Of a stretch of DNA of 6,371 nucleotides, positions 1 through 5,584 are shown piece by piece. The stretch covers positions 1-6,371 of the forward strand of contig JADFLK010000134.1 of assembly GCA_022564455.1 (NCBI GenBank), written 5' to 3'. Within the stretch, counting starts at the first letter, position 1. Every line of letters starts with the position of its first letter. A program made the translations under genes and the position numbers. Below the pieces are notes generated by a model. That model saw nothing but the letters and a program-made list of their open reading frames with translations. It searched no databases and was not told the DNA's origin. This stretch comes from Bacteroidota bacterium. GTDB taxonomy: Bacteria; Bacteroidota; Rhodothermia; Rhodothermales; Rubricoccaceae.

Positions 1-1
1 T

Positions 2-445
2 TTCGATTGGGCGAAGTTCGTACTGTGGCTCGTCCTTCTGGCAGGATTGGCGACAACGATTGGAGGATTTGTTCGCGGACGACGAAGCACCGCCACGGGA
101 AGACGGGGCGACAGTCTCCTCTTTGCGATCACGGGATTGTCCGGGTTGATTCTGGCGATGCTCTGGCTAGGAACGGAGCACGCCGTGACGGGTCCAAACA
201 TGAATCTGCTCTGGGCATGGCCAACCCATCTGCTCGCGGCATGGTGGCTGCGGAAACCAGCACTGCCGCGCTGGATGCGGGCTTACCTGGGCGCAGCGGG
301 AATCACTGCAATCGCCATCGTCCTGTTCTGGCGGGTTCTCCCCCAGGCTCTTCCCGCCCCGATCCTCCCCATCGTTCTCCTGCTGGCCCTCCGATCAATC
401 GTGCGCGTTTACGCTCCCCGAAAAGCACTGGAACACACCTCCTGA
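2..445 (+). CDS. Lnb/DUF4105-type membrane protein, C-terminal part (5' end outside window)
   Basis: The frame is open from the left edge and ends at TGA 443-445, giving the last 147 residues of a longer protein. Five hydrophobic segments are visible at about residues 6-24, 39-57, 69-83, 94-112 and 119-137, counting from the edge. The stretch ITGLSGLILAMLWLGTEH followed by NLLWAWPTHLLAA (residues 43-80) is the pattern I recognise from DUF4105 proteins of Bacteroidota. There an N-terminal periplasmic Lnb-type domain is followed by a five-helix membrane module, and five helices are what is seen here. The catalytic or periplasmic domain lies outside the window, so the activity cannot be judged; the family is poorly characterised. 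The stop is 2 bp before the ATG of the aldehyde dehydrogenase, which suggests one operon with coupled translation. An internal ATG at 47 exists, but the frame has no stop upstream of it and the first helix begins before it, so I treat the gene as truncated by the window edge. Family call fairly sure; function unknown. Confidence 0.8.
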   Translation, partial: FDWAKFVLWLVLLAGLATTIGGFVRGRRSTATGRRGDSLLFAITGLSGLILAMLWLGTEHAVTGPNMNLLWAWPTHLLAAWWLRKPALPRWMRAYLGAAGITAIAIVLFWRVLPQALPAPILPIVLLLALRSIVRVYAPRKALEHTS

Positions 446-447
446 CT

Positions 448-2070
448 ATGCCCACCACTTCCTCCGTTCTCGACGCCCTGCACACCGGCAACGGGCACCC
501 GACTACTCTCCCACCAACCCTCTCAGCTGAGCGGCTCCGAGAACTGGCCAAAGCCGCCACCTACCTCGAAACGACGCAGGAACGGGCAAGCCTTGTTGTT
601 AAGGCGCCGTTTACGGGAGAAACCGTGGCCTCGCTGCCCACCGGAGCGCCGGAGGACGTGGACGAGGCGTTCCGCCGGGCGCGGGTTGCGCAAAAAGCAT
701 GGGCCGCACGTCCCATCCGGGAGCGGGCGCGAATCTTCGAGCGCTACCACGACCTCGTGCTGGAGCGCCACGAGGAAGCCCTCGATCTGATTCAACTGGA
801 GAGTGGCAAAACCCGCTACGATGCCTTTCTGGAAGTGGGGGATGTGGCGCTGGTGAGCCGCTACTACGCATACCACGGCGCTGCTGCCCTCGCCAAAAAG
901 CACCCGCTCGGGTTCGTTCCTTTTCTGACGAGCGTGGAAGTCAACCATCAGCCCGTCGGTGTGGTGGGAATTATTGCACCGTGGAACTACCCGCTGACCA
1001 TGGCCATCACGGATGCCATTCCTGCGCTACTGGCAGGGAATGCCGTGGTGGTGAAGCCCGCCGAACAGACCCCGTTCACAGCACTTTGGGCAGCGGAACT
1101 GCTTTACGCCGCCGGGCTCCCACGCGACCTTCTCCACATGATCCCGGGCGACGGCCCCACGCTCGGCCCGTCGCTCATCGCCAACGCGGACTACTTCCAC
1201 TTCACGGGATCGACGGAGGTGGGCAAGCTCGTGGCGCAGCAGGCCTCCGAGCGGCTGATCGGTTGCTCGCTGGAACTGGGCGGCAAGAACCCGCTCATCG
1301 TCCTCGACGACGCCGACCTGAACAAGGCGGTGGAGGGCACTGTCCGGGATTGCTTTGCCTCGGCGGGGCAACTCTGCGTCTCCATCGAACGCATCTACGT
1401 GCATGCGTCGCTGTTCGATGACTTCGTTCAGCGCTTCAAGTACAAGATCGAGGCGATGAACGTCGCTCCCGGTTTCGGCTGGGACGTGGAGATGGGCTCG
1501 CTCGCCTCGGCCGAGCAGCTCGACAAGGTAACAGAGCATGTCGAAGACGCGAAGTCGAAGGGTGCGAACGTCATCGTGGGAGGCCATCCCCTTCCCCACC
1601 TCGGCCCATTCTTCTACGCCCCCACGGTGCTGACAGGCGTAACGCCGGAGATGACCCTGTACACGGAAGAGACCTTCGGCCCGGTCGTTTCCGTCTATCC
1701 TTTCGCTACCGACGACGAGGCCGTAGAACTGGCCAACAGCACCGCGTACGGCCTCAGTGCAGGCGTTTGGAGTACAAACATCGCGCGGGCCAGAAGCGTC
1801 GCCCGCCGCCTCGAATGCGGCACGGTGAACGTAAACGAAACGTACGTGGCCGCGTGGGGCTCAACGGCGGCGCCCATGGGCGGCTTCAAGCAGTCCGGCC
1901 TCGGGCGGCGCCACGGGCCGGCCGGCATCCTGAAATACACCGAGGCGCAGACCGTGGCCACGCAGCGCGTTCTCCCCATCGCACCGATTGCGGGCATGGC
2001 TGTGGAGGCCTTCGCTGGGGTAGTGCTTACAGGTTTCAAGATTCTTCGGCGACTGCCGGGGCTTCGGTAG
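448..2070 (+). CDS. gabD2: NAD(P)+-dependent aldehyde dehydrogenase, GabD2-like succinate-semialdehyde dehydrogenase
   Basis: A complete cytosolic ALDH-superfamily enzyme of 540 residues that oxidises an aldehyde to the acid with NAD(P)+; for GabD2 the substrate is succinic semialdehyde, feeding the TCA cycle. Visible motifs are PWNYP with Asn180 (oxyanion), FTGSTEVG from residue 252 (cofactor fold), LELGGKNP with general base Glu276, and GQLCVSIERIYV with nucleophile Cys310. The 34-residue Glu-Cys spacing is the classical one. EETFGPVVS and the C-terminal SAPMGG-like and GLGRRHGPAGILKYTE-type segments closely resemble mycobacterial GabD2 as I remember it (about 518 aa), including an LPGxR ending. 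The start at 448 is chosen because the frame extends further left only by reading through the previous gene in another frame; MPTTSSVLDAL gives family-like length with about 20 extra N-terminal residues. No Shine-Dalgarno is visible; the 2 bp gap suggests coupling to the upstream gene. The last about 30 residues are hydrophobic or amphipathic. Family certain; exact substrate inferred, a longer-chain aldehyde is possible. Confidence 0.93.
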   Translation: MPTTSSVLDALHTGNGHPTTLPPTLSAERLRELAKAATYLETTQERASLVVKAPFTGETVASLPTGAPEDVDEAFRRARVAQKAWAARPIRERARIFERYHDLVLERHEEALDLIQLESGKTRYDAFLEVGDVALVSRYYAYHGAAALAKKHPLGFVPFLTSVEVNHQPVGVVGIIAPWNYPLTMAITDAIPALLAGNAVVVKPAEQTPFTALWAAELLYAAGLPRDLLHMIPGDGPTLGPSLIANADYFHFTGSTEVGKLVAQQASERLIGCSLELGGKNPLIVLDDADLNKAVEGTVRDCFASAGQLCVSIERIYVHASLFDDFVQRFKYKIEAMNVAPGFGWDVEMGSLASAEQLDKVTEHVEDAKSKGANVIVGGHPLPHLGPFFYAPTVLTGVTPEMTLYTEETFGPVVSVYPFATDDEAVELANSTAYGLSAGVWSTNIARARSVARRLECGTVNVNETYVAAWGSTAAPMGGFKQSGLGRRHGPAGILKYTEAQTVATQRVLPIAPIAGMAVEAFAGVVLTGFKILRRLPGLR

Positions 2071-2082
2071 GGCCTCTATAGC

Positions 2083-2117
2083 AAAAAAGCCCTGCTCACC
2101 AACCAGCAAGCAGGGCT
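2083..2117 (-). terminator. Rho-independent terminator of the tRNA-His/tRNA-Glu transcript
   Basis: A perfect 9-bp stem is formed by 2088-2096 (AGCCCTGCT) and 2109-2117 (AGCAGGGCT) with a 12-nt loop. Read on the minus strand it is followed directly by a run of six T (2088-2083). It begins 6 nt past the 3' end of tRNA-Glu. On the plus strand the hairpin is followed by CCGCGTAC with no T run, so it is a poor terminator for the convergent aldehyde dehydrogenase gene, whose stop is only 12 bp before the run. Confidence 0.9.
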
Positions 2118-2122
2118 CCGCG

Positions 2123-2195
2123 TACCGCGTACGGGATTTGAACCCGTGTTACCGCCGTGAAAGGGCGGCGTCCTAAACCCCTAGACGAACGCGGC
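2123..2195 (-). tRNA. tRNA-Glu (anticodon TTC)
   Basis: The minus strand folds as a 73-nt cloverleaf. Acceptor GCCGCGT pairs with ACGCGGT, ending in a G1-U72 wobble and discriminator A73. The anticodon stem CCGCC/GGCGG has loop CTTTCAC, placing anticodon TTC at 2159-2161. The T arm is CGGGTTCAAATCCCG. The 3' CCA is not encoded (the next bases are CGC), so a CCA-adding enzyme is needed. The gene follows tRNA-His by 24 bp and precedes an intrinsic terminator, so the two are most likely processed from one precursor. The G1-U72 pair resembles Bacteroidota tRNA-Glu as I remember it. Confidence 0.96.
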
Positions 2196-2219
2196 ATGTC
2201 TCGCGTCATCGTGACGCTG
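2196..2219 (-). other. tRNA spacer with a small hairpin
   Basis: The 24-nt spacer between the two tRNA genes contains a perfect 6-bp inverted repeat, GCGTCA (2203-2208) and TGACGC (2212-2217), with a 3-nt loop. It takes up most of the spacer. It has no T run, so it is not a terminator. It may help expose the 3' end of tRNA-His and the 5' end of tRNA-Glu to processing nucleases; that role is inference. Confidence 0.45.
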
Positions 2220-2294
2220 GGAGACTGGTGGGGATCGAACCCACGACCTCCAGGACCACAACCTGGCGCTCTAACCAACTGAGCTACAGCCTCC
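2220..2294 (-). tRNA. tRNA-His (anticodon GTG) with encoded G-1
   Basis: The minus strand gives a full cloverleaf. Acceptor GAGGCTG pairs with CAGTCTC with one G-U. The D arm is GCTCAGTTGGTTAGAGC. The anticodon stem CCAGG/CCTGG has loop TTGTGGT, placing anticodon GTG at 2257-2259. The T arm is GTGGGTTCGATCCCCAC. The extra 5' G at 2294 lies opposite discriminator C73 at 2220, the G-1:C73 pair that is the histidyl-tRNA synthetase identity element. The 3' CCA is not completely encoded (CAG follows C73). It is the first tRNA in the minus-strand pair. Confidence 0.96.
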
Positions 2295-2374
2295 GTGGAT
2301 ACTGGCGCATAATCTACGGCAGCGCGAACAGGCTGATCCCGCGAATACCGGTGAAGAATTTGGAGAGCGGAGCC
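2295..2374 (-). other. Intergenic gap between the porZ-like gene and tRNA-His
   Basis: There is no terminator-like hairpin with a T run after the porZ-like stop, so read-through into the tRNAs is possible. On the minus strand a TAGATTAT box lies about 25 bp before tRNA-His and could be a -10 element, but I find no convincing -35 or Bacteroidota TTTG partner at the right distance. Separate or shared transcription of the tRNAs therefore cannot be decided from the sequence. Confidence 0.35.
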
Positions 2375-4774
2375 CTACCTGATCACGGCAATCTTCCCGT
2401 GCGCGGTTCCTCGTCCGTCGGCAGCAATGGCCGCAACAATGTACACGCCGGACGAAACGAGTTCGCCGGTGCGGCTATCTCGCCCATCCCACCGTATCGA
2501 CCCGCCGCGGCCCTCCAGCGAAGCCACGACCTGCCCGTCCAACGTAATGATGCGAATGTCGGTTTGCTCCACGAGGCCGGAGATCAGCACGCCGCGCGTG
2601 TGTACGTCCGGCCGGTACGGGCTGGGAGCTATATCAAGATCCTGAATCTCGGAAACGGCTGCGGTGGCCTCGCCGTCGTAACTAAGCAGGCCCACATCAG
2701 TAGCGAAGTAGACACGCCCACTCTCCTCATCGATTGCAACGGCCACGACGATATCAGAAAAGAGGGGTGAGTTCTCCTGCGTAAAGTGCAGGAGGACTTC
2801 ATCGCCGGCAGCATTGAGCAACCACGCGCCGGTGGACGATGCAATCCATTTCTGGTCGGCCGGGTCGATCACGATATCGGCTATGTCCAGATCGCGAAGC
2901 AGAAACGAAGCCCCATCGGCGGTCCGTGCCCACTGCGGCTCAAGGAGGGAAGGGTCGCCGCCGAACGCAGAACCGACGGAGAAGATGCTAGCAAGGCCGC
3001 GGTCTGTGCCAATCCACAGTCTGTCCTCGCTATCGAACGCCATCGCGTTCACCTTCTCATGAGGGAGACCCGTTCCTGCGACGCCAACCGCATCAATGTG
3101 AATAGCCTGATCATCGGAAGAAAGCAATGGGTCGGAGCCGGTTGAAACAACGAGCAACCCACGCCCTCCAGCCGTGGTGGAAGACAGGCCCGATATCCAT
3201 TTCTGCCCAAAGGCATCGAGAATGATGCGGCTGAAGTTCACCGAAGTCGGAGCTCCAGATGGATGGGAAAGAGCCGTCCAGGTTCCATCGGGACTGCGAA
3301 CATGCAGGGGGAACGTAGCCCCAAAGTTCGTGACCCAAAGCCTTCCCTCGTCATCAGAAACGGCATCAATGACGACAATGAAGCTGGAGTTGCTTGATAT
3401 AGGGCCAAGCGTGGAATTGTCGGAGCGGTATGTCGTCACCGTTCCGTCGGGCCTGATCTCGGTCAGGCCATCGCCGAACGAGGCCGCGTAGAACGTGCCA
3501 TCAGCAGTAACGTGTGCGCTTTCATAGCCCTGACCAGCAATATCGAGGGATGGGTCGTCACCCGAATAAAGCGTCCAGCCCGTATCGGTTAGCTTGCTTA
3601 TTCCGGTAAACCCGAACCCGCTCGGACGTTCGTGAGATACCCAGAGAGCCCCGTCAGGAGCGACGGTAAGCCCACCCACCACATTCAGCAGAGGACCTGA
3701 TGGGATGACTAGTTGGGCTGGTTCAATATCCACATTACCTGTCTCAGCACCGAGCGTCGGCAAGCGGGCAAGTCCACCGGTTGCATCACCAACCCAAACA
3801 TTACCGTCCTGTCCGATAGTCGCCGCTGTCAGGTGCCCGTGTCCTTGAATCTGATATAGCGTACGCCCAAGTCCTGGCTCAAATCGATGCAGCGAGAACT
3901 GAGCTACTCCAAAAAGCCTCTCTTCCTCGGCAAGAAGCTCAACGAACTGGCGCGACGTAAAAAACACAGAGTTCCAGGTTCCATCGGGTTGCCGGACGAA
4001 CGTATCGTCGGAACACGCATGGATCTTGTCTTCAAAAAATGCCAACCCGGTTACTTCGGTCGGTCCAAGATCATCCACCGACCATGACGACGCTTGCTGT
4101 AGGTTGGGGCTATCGAGCGGCGCACGAACCACCCCGCCTTCGGTTGCCACCCATAATCCGGCTGTTCCTTCCGGCAACGGAGCGATCAAAACATCGCCGA
4201 CCGGGATGGCCGGGTCGAGGACGCCGAACCGGGAATACGTATCCCTTACTTCGTTGCGAACGGCGTCGAACACCACAACCCCGAACGCCGTTGCTACATA
4301 AAGGGAGTCGCCCAAAATCCGCAGACGATTGATGGTCCGATCTATAAACTGATCGGCACGGGCAATGTCGAAGAACGTTGCTACGGATCCGGATTCAATA
4401 TCTATCCGATCGAGGACTCCGCCGCCATATCCGATCCACACCGCATTTCGGCGCTCATCGTAAGCCAGCGCTCTGATGTCTACGCCAAACAGTCCCTCTA
4501 CCGGCGTATACTTGTTGATTTCCCCAGTAGCTATGTGGTACGAAAAAACACCGCCTGATGTGGCCGCCCAAACAGCATCGGCTGATGTATCCAGATCCCG
4601 GATTGCCTGGAGGGACGGGTACGCGCGCCACGTTCCGGGCTGCGCAACCACATTGCCCACCAAGAGCAAGAGGGAGCCGCCGATAGCCCCGCCGAGGAGC
4701 CCGATTCTAGAAATAGACCGGACGAGTGAAAGCATGGACGTTCGCATGGCAACGCGAGAAGCCCGGACAGACAT
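2375..4774 (-). CDS. porZ: PorZ-like T9SS beta-propeller surface protein with C-terminal sorting domain
   Basis: A 799-residue exported protein. PorZ in Porphyromonas gingivalis is a surface component of the type IX secretion attachment complex with PorU, PorV and PorQ, and helps deliver anionic LPS to the sortase PorU. Residues 1-44 form a signal peptide: a basic n-region, hydrophobic core at about 25-43, and likely cleavage after Ala44 (VVA/QPGTW). Propeller-type strands with the pattern [VL]W-x-[GA]-x-x-GG recur at W69, W113, W208, W327, W378, W480, W526, W587 and W643. The N-terminal block (residues 48-185: sGGVFSY, NKYTPVEGLFG, YGGGVLDRI, TINRLRI, YVATAFGVVVFD, VRDTY) matches PorZ proteins as I know them. 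From residue 712 there is a type-A T9SS sorting domain: APSPYRPD, WDGRD (762-766), SSGVYIV (774-780), ending GKIAVIR. Length is close to P. gingivalis PorZ (about 776). Met10 or Met14 would give a more usual n-region than Met1; none has a clear ribosome-binding site. Family call strong; complex membership inferred. Confidence 0.88.
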   Translation of the reverse strand: MSVRASRVAMRTSMLSLVRSISRIGLLGGAIGGSLLLLVGNVVAQPGTWRAYPSLQAIRDLDTSADAVWAATSGGVFSYHIATGEINKYTPVEGLFGVDIRALAYDERRNAVWIGYGGGVLDRIDIESGSVATFFDIARADQFIDRTINRLRILGDSLYVATAFGVVVFDAVRNEVRDTYSRFGVLDPAIPVGDVLIAPLPEGTAGLWVATEGGVVRAPLDSPNLQQASSWSVDDLGPTEVTGLAFFEDKIHACSDDTFVRQPDGTWNSVFFTSRQFVELLAEEERLFGVAQFSLHRFEPGLGRTLYQIQGHGHLTAATIGQDGNVWVGDATGGLARLPTLGAETGNVDIEPAQLVIPSGPLLNVVGGLTVAPDGALWVSHERPSGFGFTGISKLTDTGWTLYSGDDPSLDIAGQGYESAHVTADGTFYAASFGDGLTEIRPDGTVTTYRSDNSTLGPISSNSSFIVVIDAVSDDEGRLWVTNFGATFPLHVRSPDGTWTALSHPSGAPTSVNFSRIILDAFGQKWISGLSSTTAGGRGLLVVSTGSDPLLSSDDQAIHIDAVGVAGTGLPHEKVNAMAFDSEDRLWIGTDRGLASIFSVGSAFGGDPSLLEPQWARTADGASFLLRDLDIADIVIDPADQKWIASSTGAWLLNAAGDEVLLHFTQENSPLFSDIVVAVAIDEESGRVYFATDVGLLSYDGEATAAVSEIQDLDIAPSPYRPDVHTRGVLISGLVEQTDIRIITLDGQVVASLEGRGGSIRWDGRDSRTGELVSSGVYIVAAIAADGRGTAHGKIAVIR

Positions 4775-4847
4775 GCCCGGAGGATTGAGAACGTTTGTGG
4801 CGTAGCGAACGGGTCGTGACTTACTTTCGGAGGTTGCGTTGCGAGGG
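4775..4847 (-). other. ribH to porZ-like spacer
   Basis: A 73 bp gap on the minus strand. I see no stem-loop followed by T and no clear TTTG/TAnnTTTG promoter pair, which favours read-through from ribH, but the absence of a recognisable promoter in a lineage with loose consensus is weak evidence. Confidence 0.35.
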
Positions 4848-5321
4848 TTAATCTACGCGAAGTTGGCGCAGGAGGTTAGCCATTTCTATGGCCCCGGTCG
4901 CCGCGTCGGCTCCTTTATTACCGGCTTCCGTGCCGGCGCGCTCAATGGCTTGCTCAATGGTATCCACCGTGAGTACGCCAAACAGTATGGGTACGCCCGT
5001 GTCAAGCATCACCTGCTGGATTCCGCCGGCCACACCTCCAGATATATAGTCGAAGTGAGGCGTTGCGCCCCTCACAACGGCTCCCAGGCATACAACCGCC
5101 GCATACTGCCCAGTTTCGGCCATCGTTTTGGCGACCACGGGAATCTCGAAAGCGCCCGGGCACCAGGCCACATCCACGGCATCTTCGGCTACGCCGTGCT
5201 GAACCAGCGCCGCCTGGGCCCCATCGAGAAGCCGCTGCGTAATCATCTCGTTGAACCGGCTGGCAACAATTGCAAAACGTGCATCCGGAGGAGCAACGAG
5301 CGTCCCTTCAAATACGGGCAT
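4848..5321 (-). CDS. ribH: 6,7-dimethyl-8-ribityllumazine synthase
   Basis: Complete at 157 residues, normal for the family. The enzyme condenses 5-amino-6-ribitylaminouracil with 3,4-dihydroxy-2-butanone 4-phosphate, the penultimate step of riboflavin synthesis, and assembles as pentamers or icosahedral 60-mers in the cytosol. Visible signatures are ASRFNEMIT (20-28, aromatic Phe23 stacking on the pyrimidine), CPGAFEIP (54-61), [14 protein letters not shown] (80-93, with catalytic His89), [17 protein letters not shown] (114-130, Arg128 for phosphate) and GNKG (134-137). The usual Lys of GTKAGNKG is Glu132 here. The start ATG at 5321 gives the standard N-terminus MPVFEG; no Shine-Dalgarno is visible. 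The gene is divergent from trpG and 73 bp upstream of the porZ-like gene on the same strand, with no terminator between, so the two may be co-transcribed. No other rib genes are nearby and no FMN riboswitch is seen upstream. Confidence 0.96.
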   Translation of the reverse strand: MPVFEGTLVAPPDARFAIVASRFNEMITQRLLDGAQAALVQHGVAEDAVDVAWCPGAFEIPVVAKTMAETGQYAAVVCLGAVVRGATPHFDYISGGVAGGIQQVMLDTGVPILFGVLTVDTIEQAIERAGTEAGNKGADAATGAIEMANLLRQLRVD

Positions 5322-5364
5322 GGCGGGGTTTCAAGTGGGCGCGCAAGTTACGGGCGCTGCTGGG

Positions 5365-5420
5365 CGAAAGGGAGCGAGGCGAAGGGTGAAGGGAAAAGAG
5401 TGAGGGGAAAAGGGGAAAGG
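5365..5420. repeat. Heptamer array A, purine-rich, consensus about GTGAAGG / GAAAAGG
   Basis: Eight heptamers in unbroken 7-nt phase, the best being those from 5379 onward: GCGAAGG, GTGAAGG, then GAAAAGA. The two 14-nt units starting at 5386 and 5400 match at 12 of 14 positions. The plus strand is nearly all purine. The array is degenerate, and part of the apparent periodicity could reflect low complexity, but the phase is shared with array B, which follows at once. Confidence 0.6.
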
Positions 5421-5456
5421 GTTTGAGTGTGGGCGTTTGGGCGTGCGGGGGTTTGG
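5421..5456. repeat. Heptamer array B, consensus about GTTTGGG
   Basis: Starts in the same 7-nt phase as array A ends. Units include GTTTGAG (5421), TGTGGGC (5428) and GTTTGGG (5435); a one-base slip precedes GGTTTGG (5450-5456). The 14-nt units at 5421 and 5435 match at 10 of 14 positions. Confidence 0.55.
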
Positions 5457-5465
5457 AAGTCTTTG

Positions 5466-5507
5466 GATTCCGGATCGCCGATTTCGGATCGTCGATTCCG
5501 GATTTCG
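5466..5507. repeat. Heptamer array C, consensus about GATTTCG / GATCGTC
   Basis: Six uninterrupted heptamers, all starting with GAT, at 5466, 5473, 5480, 5487, 5494 and 5501. The first four alternate GATTyCG and GATCGyC, so the 14-nt units at 5466 and 5480 match at 12 of 14 positions. This is the clearest array. Its end can fold as a small hairpin, GATTT (5501-5505) with AAATC (5510-5514). Confidence 0.8.
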
Positions 5508-5516
5508 GCAAATCGA

Positions 5517-5544
5517 CTACTGACCACTGGCTATTGACCGTTGT
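5517..5544. repeat. Heptamer array D, consensus about CTACTGA
   Basis: Four consecutive heptamers at 5517 (CTACTGA), 5524 (CCACTGG), 5531 (CTATTGA) and 5538 (CCGTTGT). Most differences are transitions. The two 14-nt halves match at 10 of 14 positions. Confidence 0.65.
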
Positions 5545-5556
5545 CTTCCGCAACAC

Positions 5557-5584
5557 CATTCAGCGTTCAACCTTCAGGATTCAG
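5557..5584. repeat. Heptamer array E, consensus CATTCAG
   Basis: Four consecutive heptamers at 5557 (CATTCAG), 5564 (CGTTCAA), 5571 (CCTTCAG) and 5578 (GATTCAG); TTCA is kept in all four. The two 14-nt halves match at 10 of 14 positions. A pyrimidine-only tract (5590-5607) follows shortly after. Confidence 0.7.

Noticed and set aside
7..447. In-frame 147-residue N-terminal extension of the aldehyde dehydrogenase starting at ATG 7
   Set aside because: It is Arg/Pro/Ser-rich, has no ALDH similarity and overlaps the recognisable membrane protein frame; the family N-terminus fits the start at 448.
2088..2117. Bidirectional terminator that also ends the aldehyde dehydrogenase transcript
   Set aside because: On the plus strand the stem is not followed by a T run; only the minus-strand reading fits an intrinsic terminator.
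2096..2278. Minus-strand ORF of 60 codons over the tRNA genes
   Set aside because: It is a translation of the two tRNA sequences, not a gene.
2228..2770. Plus-strand ORF of 180 codons across tRNA-His and the porZ 3' end
   Set aside because: It is antisense to a tRNA and a strongly supported CDS and begins with the well-known tRNA-derived artefact MGIEPTTSRT.
5322..5420. FMN riboswitch upstream of ribH
   Set aside because: None of the conserved FMN-aptamer elements is seen on the minus strand, and the region is short and partly repeat.
4839..5426. Plus-strand ORF of 195 codons
   Set aside because: It is the antisense shadow of ribH, which has all family motifs on the minus strand.
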